This document shows, one piece after another, positions 56,029-64,000 of a stretch of DNA of 64,000 nucleotides. How positions within the stretch are numbered: position 1 is the stretch's first letter; every line of letters starts with the position of its first letter. The stretch is from Podocnemis expansa (Eukaryota > Chordata > Testudines > Podocnemididae). A program made the translations under genes and the position numbers. Below the pieces are notes generated by a model. The model did not search any database. It had not been told where the DNA came from and saw only the letters and a program-made list of their open reading frames with translations. The stretch spans positions 912,283 through 976,282 of the forward strand of contig ML682067.1 of assembly GCA_007922195.1 (NCBI GenBank), written 5' to 3'.

Positions 56029-56323
56029 CAGGGCCGACTCTACTGTGAGGCAAGAGACAGACATGGCTTCAGGTGACAGTTCTTAGTTCCCCCTGAAGAT
56101 CAGGCTGGCTCCCGCCTCTTCAACTCTTTCCTAGCAGCTCAGGCATTGTTAGTTAACCTGCAGCTTAAGTCATGTAGGCAGAGTGCACTTGAAATCCCTC
56201 TGCAGGCAGACACTGGAGATTTATGCACTTTGGAAAATCGTTTTCAACCTCCCTGAATGAGATGGGGGGGAGCACCAAATCAAAATTTGGCTTGGGGTGC
56301 CACAACCCCTTGAGCCAGCCCTG
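56029..56323. mobile_element. hAT-type MITE (CAGGGCCGACTCTA)
   Basis: The ends CAGGGCCGACTCTAC and TTGAGCCAGCCCTG are inverted. The flanks ATAATGGG and ATAATAAG match at 6 of 8. 295 bp, non-coding. Confidence 0.78.
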
Positions 56324-56354
56324 ATAATAAGTAAGTCTGAAATTCAAGAATGGC

Positions 56355-56564
56355 AGGGCTGGATTAAGGTAGGGGCTTTAGAGGATGCAGCTGTAGGCCC
56401 TGGAGCTAAAGAGACGCCGGCCATCCTGCAATATCTGGCCCCACTGAGCCCAGCACAGTGCCAGCTGAGCCTCTGTAGCTCAGGCTGGCTTGGCAGGTCT
56501 CCTCTGCCAGGCCCTCGGGGCCGAGGCCACAGTGCGGTGACTTGACAGAGCACCTGGCCTGAAG
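56355..56564. mobile_element. possible hAT-like fragment (CAGGGCTGGATTAAGG)
   Basis: Its start resembles that of 24072-24388. It is interrupted on the right by the MITE at 56565. No right end identified. Confidence 0.4.
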
Positions 56565-56965
56565 GGCTGTGTTCACACAGCACTCTTATTTCGAAACAAC
56601 AGAGGTTGTTTCGAAATAAGAAATACCCTGTTCACACAACACACAGGTGTTTTGAAACAATGGCACCCATTGTTTCGAAACAATGGCGTTGTTTCGAAAC
56701 AACTTAAACCCCATGTGGGGATGAAACAATGTTGTTTTGAAACGATTGTTTCGAAACAATGCCGTCCGAACATGTTGTTTTGAAACAGTGACTTGTTTTG
56801 AAATAACTGTTGCCTGAAACTGCTATTTCGCTTTGAGCTTTTTTCCTTAATTCGAATTAACAAACTGTTAATTCGAATTAAATTATTTCGAAATAAGGCA
56901 TTATTTTGATACAATTTATTTTGACACAACTTGTATCGAAATAATGCCTGTGTGTGAACACAGCC
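56565..56965. mobile_element. Harbinger-type MITE, TTGTTTCGAAACAA class, perfect 3-bp duplication
   Basis: The ends GGCTGTGTTCACACAGC and TGTGTGAACACAGCC are inverted, and AAG flanks both sides (56562-56564 and 56966-56968). The palindrome TTGTTTCGAAACAA is perfect at 56670-56683 and recurs with small changes throughout. Confidence 0.88.
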
Positions 56966-56968
56966 AAG

Positions 56969-58913
56969 GAGTGCCACTGGAAGCTGAACCACACATCAGC
57001 TGGCCTCACCCCCATCCCTGAAGTGCTGCTGCCACGTGCTGGGAAGCGCTGTGGAGTGCAGCCTCTGTCCACAGGGGCCTGCCCCCTCACCCAGTGCCAT
57101 CAGCCTGACCCCCCCACCCTCCAGCAGTGAGTGCTGACCTGTCCCACATGGCTGGGGGATCTGCTGGGTGGCCCCAGGGCTCGTGTGCCTCAGTTCTACC
57201 CCACCACAGTGCTGGCCACTGCCACATTGGAGGTGGGGTCAGATCCCAGACAATACGAGGGCCCATGAAAGAGAGCACTCCAAGGTCCCCAGGCACCTTA
57301 TACAGACCTGTACAATGGCCTGCAGTATAGAGCCAACCAAGCTTCTGGCTTAAGTCACTTTTAAAGTGTGGATTTAAAATGATGCTTTAAAGTAAACATT
57401 CTTAGAGTTAACATGCACCAAAATGCATAGGCTGTTCATATAGCATGACTCAAACTGTACAATGGCACATCATTAATGTGAAATATTCCTCCTGTACAAT
57501 TTTGCACAATGTAATGCAAACCACTTGTGCTCCTCAGTGGTTGTTTCACCATTCGTCTAAAGTAATGATTGTAAAGATCTTGAGGGTTCATTAAAGACGA
57601 TACTACAGAATGAGTAAGGAATAGAACTTTAATCAAGCAGACAGGTATCCAGGTGTGTACCTGGGAGCAGCCATGTTAGATCTTCTGTGGGGAGTGTCTC
57701 TCAATTTACACAACACTGGCCCATGCTAGGGAGTGTCTCTAAATTCACAACCTTCTACAAGCATATCACTACAATGATTGTTTTTATACTTATATTTAGT
57801 ATATTGGTGAAAAGAACAAAGAAAACTTTGTGCATGCTATAGCTCATTACAGGAATGTACAACAACCATGTAGACATTAACAACACTGGGTCACGGATAG
57901 GAGAACCAAAAGAGATTAGAGCTACATTCTAATCTGAGTTACAGAGGAGTAATCATGGCTTCACTAAAGTTACCCTGAATCTATACTGCACTTGCAGTGA
58001 CTGGTTCTACCCAGGTTATGGTTCTGTCTCCCCTCCATGCAGTCTTAAAGCATAGCTTAAAAATAATAATGACTACAATTACCTCTTTCTTTTTTTCCCT
58101 TCTGCTGATGAGATGCAGGCTTGGTGTATGGGCTGCCTTCCCCAAACATACAGCCCCGTTTTAAGGCACATGAAGGGAAATGATAAAAAATCTCTGCTGA
58201 GTAGTCTGCGTGACAGGTAACCTCTGTTCTCCATGCACTATGGCATTAGTGGGGCTGGATATTAGCAGGTATGTGGCCAAAAATAAAAAAGCCTCAATCA
58301 ATAAAGGAATAAAAACAAAATATCTTTCATCTGCGAATTGCAGAGGCTGGGGCTCCTAGGCCCACTTCCACAGTTCTCTGTCCAGATTGCAGGATCTCTT
58401 TCTCTTCATACGCTGCCCATTCCATTGCCTCCTAACAATGGTAACAGCTCTAGACTGCATGCCATACTGACGGCAATCTGTGTGTATCATTCTGTGACCC
58501 TTGTGGTGGACTTTGGTTGAGTTTAACTTTCCTGCAAGCATCTCTTCAGATACCCACCACACTTACAAAACATCTAGTAACTATTTCAATCTACTGTGTT
58601 ACTTCATATTCATTTACTTTACAAAGTAAAGAAAAATGCCTCATGAATCTCCCTAGGCTCCTAATGCAAGGAACAGAAGCAGCACTGTAAGCTGAATAAC
58701 CAAGTTTAAAAAAAAAACACCCAAGAAAACTGAGTATATCCTCTTATTTTGGATGACTAGTGCTTTACTTTAACAACATTGGGATAATTGCCACCTCAGT
58801 AAGATTATTATTATGCTGAGTTGTAGACTTGGGCTTCTTTGCCAGAGTGAGGGACCATATATCATAAATACCTGTTGAGTTTCCATTCCTTTTGCTTAAT
58901 GAAGCAGTGTGGC
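56969..58913. other. intergenic, no gene recognised
   Basis: GC-richer up to about 57300, which may belong to the repeat interrupted by the MITE. The rest shows nothing recognisable. Confidence 0.45.
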
Positions 58914-59230
58914 CAGGGCTGGTACAACGTGGTAAGCCTGGCAAGTGGTGCAGGCAGGTGCCAATGTTCGAGGGGCACCAAAATGGGGACCACATCGTTG
59001 CGCTGTGCTATGACATCACTCATCTGTGCTGGCGTCTGCTGAGCTGCAGGGGGGCTCCAGAAACACTAGCACCATTTCTGAGTGTGGCAGAAAAAGCAGA
59101 AAGTCTGTACTTCAGATTTCACAGGCTCTGGAATGGAATTTTCAGCATTAATTATATTTTAAAATTGCCATCTTCATTTTTCCACTTGAGATTTTACAAA
59201 CAAGTATTGACTGAAATGTTTAGATAGCTA
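58914..59230. mobile_element. possible hAT-like repeat (CAGGGCTGGTACAAC)
   Basis: Starts like other CAGGGCYGG-type hAT MITEs in this window. No inverted right end found, so the extent is a guess. Confidence 0.3.
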
Positions 59231-59998
59231 CATAGGTGACAAACCTGAACTGGTAGGAACGGGAACAGCGTCCCAAAGAATGTGGAGGACTGCTCCCTAG
59301 TGGTGGTGCTCGAACACATTGATTGCAGGCAATTTGTAAATGATTACATATAACAAAACACCTGAAAATTTTGTGCAGAGGGCAGCCTATTCATAGACTA
59401 TGTCATGAACATCAACATATTTTCTTTTCTTAATTTATCAGGCATTTAGATATCATGATGGTAACTGACAACAAATCCCAGATAGTGTGTATTACCTCAT
59501 GCTCAGACTTTGAAAGGTGCTGATCATTTGCTGTTCCCATTGATGTCAGTAGGACTGGTGGATACACGTAGCATATCTGAAAATCAGGGTCCCTTTGGAC
59601 TTGCAGGCACACACTATATATTCTTAATTTTGTTTATTTGAACTCAGGCCTATTTATCCACTTGTAACATGTTTCGTTCAGTGGTAAGGAATCCTATTCA
59701 GTGGAAATTTTATGAAGGTTTCCTTGATGTCACTTTCATCGACAGTTATTTTAATCTACATTCATCAAGACTTCTTAGTACTGCTCTTATTCTGGGATGC
59801 TGGGTTAAATCATCATTTCACGTCAGTCACAATAAAGCTTCTCGCTACTATCTACAGCCTTCAAAGCTGAAGAGACAGCTATTTAGACACTGTTGGATGA
59901 GAATTAAGCTCTGCAGGCCAGACTTTCAGTTAGTGTAACTCAGCATAGCTCCATTGACTTTAAGAGCATGCTAATCTACAAGCAATCTGATCCCTAAG
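59231..59998. other. intergenic, no gene recognised
   Basis: Nothing recognisable. The 89-codon frame at 59669-59938 has no motif. Confidence 0.5.
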
Positions 59999-60350
59999 GC
60001 TTTGTCTATGCTAGGAAAAGTTAGTATGAATTTGTTAATTCGAACTTATAAATTCGAGTTTAGTTCAAACTAAACTTGAACTTATTAGTTTGAATTAACA
60101 GCATGGACTAATTTGAATTAACATTAATTCGAATTAGTCCACTTTGTTAATTTGAACTAATTGCCCTTAGTTCAAACTTAAGTTCGAACTAAGGGTTAAT
60201 CTTTGTTTACATTGTCCTTAGTTCAAAGTAACCATCAATCTAAGGGCTTAGTTTGAACTAACCAGCAAGTCATACTAGTTCAAACTAAGCTTTCATTAGT
60301 TCAAATTAACAAATTCCTTAGTTCGAACTAATGAAAGCCTAGTATAGACA
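59999..60350. mobile_element. Harbinger-type MITE, TTAGTTCGAACTAA class
   Basis: The left end is GGCTTTGTCTATGCTAGG and the right end carries the inverted cctagtatagacagg. The interior is packed with ttagttcaaactaa variants and a perfect TTAGTTCGAACTAA at 60318-60331. Same class as 36729-37156 but with shifted terminal sequence. Confidence 0.75.
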
Positions 60351-60485
60351 GGTACTAAAACAGTTTGAATTAAGCCTCCTTAATTTGAACCAGCTTGCAA
60401 GTTTAAGAGACTAAATGTGTTCATGCTTGCTGGCTGCTACTGCCTCTATTTCTGGATGTCAATTCAAGTGGCATTAGTGATATAG

Positions 60486-60953
60486 CAGGGGTGTCAAACA
60501 TGAGATCCGTGGGTCGAATGTGGCCCATGAACATCTTCTATCTGGCTTGTTACTGCAGTTGGCGGGACCAAGCTCTCTCCATAACAAGAAGAACAGTGTG
60601 ATCTCATATACCCAGCACTCTGCAATGCTGTGAGAGTGTCAGGTATCACGACATCAGAGACCTGCGTATGCAAAACTGCATGCTGTGAGACTGCCCTCAT
60701 CTAAACAGAAAGAGAGACAGAGTGGTACTGTGGAGCGCAATTTCGCATACAAAGCACTCCACAGTGCTACAAGAGTGCTGCAGTATTTTGATTTATGGTA
60801 TGCATAGCCTACTTTAAGGACATTTAAATGCAGAAGGTCCTGGGTTCAATTCCCAGGGGGTTGGACTCGATCTCATGAGGTCCCTTCCAGCCCTATGATT
60901 TGATTGATTGATTGAAATCTAGCTTTCCACTGCAAATGAGTTTGATGCCCCTG
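60486..60953. mobile_element. hAT-type element with nested SINE
   Basis: CAGGGGTGTCAAACATGAG pairs with the inverted GCAAATGAGTTTGATGCCCCTG-type end. Same terminal family as 37886-39316. The flanking 8 bp no longer match. Confidence 0.75.
60826..60915 (+). mobile_element. tRNA-SINE/CR1-tail fragment
   Basis: cctgggttcaattcccaggg, ggttggactcgatctcatga and ccttccagccctatgatttg, ending in a (GATT)n tail. Second copy of the element at 18405, nested in a hAT. Confidence 0.78.
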
Positions 60954-62270
60954 TATGCCAGTTTCAACCAGGCTCATGTTATACAGGAGTTTGGTTCAGA
61001 TGGTCACAATGGTTCCTTTGGACTTTAAAATGTATGACTCTAACCAAAGAAATAATTGATGGCAGAATACATGAAGGGCATTTCATTGGTAACTACAGCA
61101 AAATGAAAGCCACATCATTAAACAGGAAAATTCATATGTAAGTTTTCTTCCTCTATCCCTAAGCATCTTGATACTACTATGGCACTTGTACTATACATAA
61201 CTAAGCAATCCTTGACTGAGTGATCCTTAGAACACCACCTCATGAAATAGAAAATCTGCATGTGCAAGGATGGACATTTTCACTAGTTGCCATGAGGATT
61301 TACAAGTTTAGTCATAGGTGAAATGTCACAATTTTCCATGAACATGCTTTGTAGTGTAGCTTACAGGACTAGCCTGCTTGTTTATACATCTTTTATTGTT
61401 AGTTTGCTTGTTGTTGGCTTTAGTATAATAGGGCTTGTAGATTTCTGGTAGAGTGTTTTTTGGTGTAACACAAGGAACCTACAGGCCACATCCATACTGA
61501 GTTAAGGCAAGTTAGCTTCTCTATACTTGGGACCTTTAGATTAGATAAGCTGTGATGAGCTAACGCATAAATATGTTTGTGATCTTTAGCATAGCTAAGT
61601 AAGGATGCATTAAAACAAGTTGGTATAGGTACAGGGCTACCTAAGTTCTTGAACTCTATAAACTTAAAAGGTGCACCACAAAGAAATAACTGGAAATAAG
61701 TACCGTAGTCAGACCAGAAACAACAGATGTGAGACTGAGCTAATAGTCATTAATAGATATGAGTATATCATTAAATTGTATGATCATGCCAGCCGCTAGG
61801 GTAAATGGACCCTGCTATTTTGTGGGTGAGAAAATTGAGTTTGGACAAGGGACCAGAGCACATAATGTATAGGCTTTATAAGAGGGGCAATCTACCATGC
61901 TAAATTAGTTCATTCATTAGTAGTGTCTTAATTGTTGGTTCTTAATTGTTAGTTAGTTGAGGCAAACTCTAAATTAGTTTTTATAGTCTTTCTATAGCTT
62001 CAGCACTCTAGTTTCTCTTAAGTTCTTCACCACCCACCAAAGCCATAACTATGGTGGAGCAAGTGGGTCTTTGCTCCAGGTGCGCTGGAGTGGCTCCACT
62101 GAGCTGCTCCATTAAAGGGTGTGTTCCCTGCTGATTGCTCCAGGCACTGGCTATTGTAAGGGGCGCATTCTGATCAGCTTGTGCCCCAAGTGCCAGATTC
62201 TGTAGCTACAGCTGTGCCTCCTATTCAAGAACTGAGGAACCTGGACTCCTGGCATTCCAGGGGTAAGACT
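60954..62270. other. intergenic, no gene recognised
   Basis: Nothing recognisable on either strand. Confidence 0.5.
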
Positions 62271-62274
62271 GGTC

Positions 62275-62445
62275 CTATGTCTCTTACCAGAATTCTGCAT
62301 TCCAGCTGCTCCTGCTATTTTTAGGGGGACCCCTGGAACTCTGCATTCCAGTGCTTTCCTCTATTTTAGGGGGGCCAGAAGGCTGCCTGCCTAAAAATAG
62401 GGGTCCCCAGAACTGTGTTCTGCTGCCTTCCACCTTACTTTAACC
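62275..62445. mobile_element. fragment of GGGGTTAAAGTA-type DNA element
   Basis: It has cctaaaaatagggg and gctatttttaggggg motifs and ends cttactttaacccct, matching the terminus and the flanking motif of the element nested at 17034-17799. Confidence 0.6.
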
Positions 62446-62554
62446 CCTACCTTTTCCCAGATCTGCACAGCCCACATGGCTGGGCCAAGCAGGGAGGGAA
62501 CTTTAACTCCAGCTCTCAGGGATGCTCAAATCTATGTCAGAATTCCAATTCTAC

Positions 62555-62870
62555 ACTGTCTCTTGGAGGGTTTTGATTTGTTATCCATTTGTTTGAGCAC
62601 AGCTATTAACAAATCATCACTGGAGTGAGCAGGGAGATGAGCAGCTGAATGTGCCCTTGATGTAGTAGCTGGTTTGAATAGGTCTTATGACTGTGTCTTT
62701 TGTGCAAATATGTGGGCAAAGTTGGCAGTGTTGTTTGTTGCAGGATTATGTGCCTGCTTTAACGGCTCTGTTGTTAGGCCTGTAGTTGCTGGTGAATATC
62801 TGCTTAAGCCTGGGGACTGCCTGTTAGCAAGGTGAGGTCTGTCTCCCAAGGCCTGAGGAAGTGAAGGTGT
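62555..62870 (-). pseudogene. Penelope-like coding fragment with internal deletion
   Basis: On the minus strand, RYSPATTGLTTEPLKQAHNP and NNTANFAHIFAQKT correspond to the first frame at 28631-28446. They are followed, after a deletion that removes most of the GIY-YIG domain, by HSSDDLLIAVLKQM, matching its C-terminal part. Non-functional relic. Confidence 0.75.
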
Positions 62871-64000
62871 GACCCAAGCCTCCTGGGTTAACCTCCTGAA
62901 TGTGCCAAAATCAGGGGAAGACGCACGAGCTGGGGCCAAACCCCCAAACCACTGACAGGTGGCACTTAAACCAGTCTCCCAGTCAGTAACAAAACATACT
63001 TCTGATTCCTCACTCTGGTCATCACCAAGCATAACAAAATAGAAACAGCCCCCTTTATTGCACATCAGCTTCTCTGGTCCCCTTCACCCACTGGGTTTCT
63101 TAAGGAAATAGGTTCTCCAGACCCCAAAGGGTCAGCCACATCACCCAGAACAAAATAAGATTGGATCTTACCCAAATCACCACATTGCCAGCCAATCCTT
63201 TGCTAACTACAACTAAAGGTTTAATATAAAGGAAAATGAACAAAATGTGAGAGATGTTAAAAGGGTCAAAGTGAATCACATATGTACAAATGATTTAGAG
63301 TCCATAGAAGGCTAGTTCTTGAAGTATCTGTAATCTGCAGGTTAGTCCAACTCCTCTGATATGCACCCAGCCCCTGGGTGGGTCTCAGTCCTTTGTTCAG
63401 TCCCAGAAGAATAGTTCCAGAGGAAAGTGTTGATTGCAGGTTGCAGACGGAAGACAAGACAAGATGGAGATGGGGCTTCAGCCTTTTGTCACCCTTTGGC
63501 CCTCCCCATGCTTTCAGGTTCCTTGCCAAATCAAAATGGAGTTGTCACATGGTCAGTCTGCGTGACTGGCCAAACAGGTTTCCTTCTAGGCCCACAACTG
63601 AGAGTTCCCTTGATGAGCCATCAGGGGGTTATTGTTTTTGCAGACACCCAGTTTGGGAATGCCTTAAAATCAAATCACTTGGAACACACATAAAAACAAA
63701 TAGATTTCTAATTTCTAATACAGGCATGATACTGACATATAAACATATAATCATCCTTAGCAGATTATAGCCTTTCTATTGACACTAAACATGGTATATC
63801 ACATATAGATTATTGCAAATATGAAATATTAATATGAAAGATAACCATAAACAGTCCCCTAGACCCAGACAGTATCACAGAAGGATCGTCTTGTAGGCTG
63901 TAGATCCTTGGTGATATGTTTTAGAGGTCTGACTTGGGGATGGTAGGTGAATACCAGTGGTATTCTGTTGTTTTCTTTCTTGGGCTTCTCCTGTCACATT
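62871..64000. other. unassigned, possibly retroelement-derived
   Basis: No gene. The stretch around 62930-63260 resembles, from memory, sequence found beside turtle LTR retroelements (ccccaaagggtcagccacat), but I cannot define borders or strand with confidence. Confidence 0.3.

Noticed and set aside
57600..57900. LTR-like tract with tttaat and a caagcagacagg start
   Set aside because: No matching borders or target duplication could be found.

Overview
The window is a vertebrate, intron-containing, repeat-rich nuclear sequence. The mix of CR1 LINEs, a tRNA-SINE/CR1-type tail, Penelope-like elements, hAT MITEs and many PIF/Harbinger elements points to a non-avian sauropsid, most likely a turtle. 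That assignment is inference from repeat content and was not tested by a search. The only host gene I can support is interferon gamma (IFNG), on the + strand.

Layout. 1-8720 is upstream DNA with a 5'-truncated CR1 copy, an old MIR/L2 relic, Harbinger-type MITEs, a hAT MITE with perfect 8-bp target duplications and a Penelope hairpin. 8725-8881 is the IFNG promoter, with TATA at 8874. 9020-14513 holds the four IFNG coding exons (120, 69, 183 and 135 nt including stop; 168 codons in all), every intron in phase 0 with GT..AG borders, followed by an AU-rich 3'UTR and a poly(A) signal at 15320. From about 15350 to 64000 I find no further host gene. It is a gene desert built by layered transposon insertion, in line with the large intergenic interval next to IFNG in other amniotes.

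The desert holds: a nearly complete PIF/Harbinger transposon (30052-33754) with transposase and Myb/SANT-like genes on opposite strands; a second, heavily interrupted Harbinger (about 47944-52163) carrying a hAT copy, a solo LTR and a MITE inside it; a third Harbinger remnant (about 53839-55048) whose Myb/SANT-like frame is still open; several MITEs sharing Harbinger-like ends; three solo LTRs with recognisable target duplications; at least nine hAT-type copies; a Tigger-like element; and about ten Penelope-like fragments, some of them inverted-repeat hairpins and two keeping parts of the coding region.

The most unusual structure is a possible 'palindrome code'. The Harbinger elements and MITEs share one kind of terminus (TATGTCTACAC and variants), but each subfamily is tiled inside with its own AT-rich palindrome, most centred on CG (TTAAGTCGACTTAA, TTAGTTCGAACTAA, TTATTTCGAAATAA, TTGTTTCGAAACAA or AATTCGAATT). 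The larger elements carry divergent Myb/SANT-like proteins. A matched set of subterminal sites and DNA-binding proteins is my inference.
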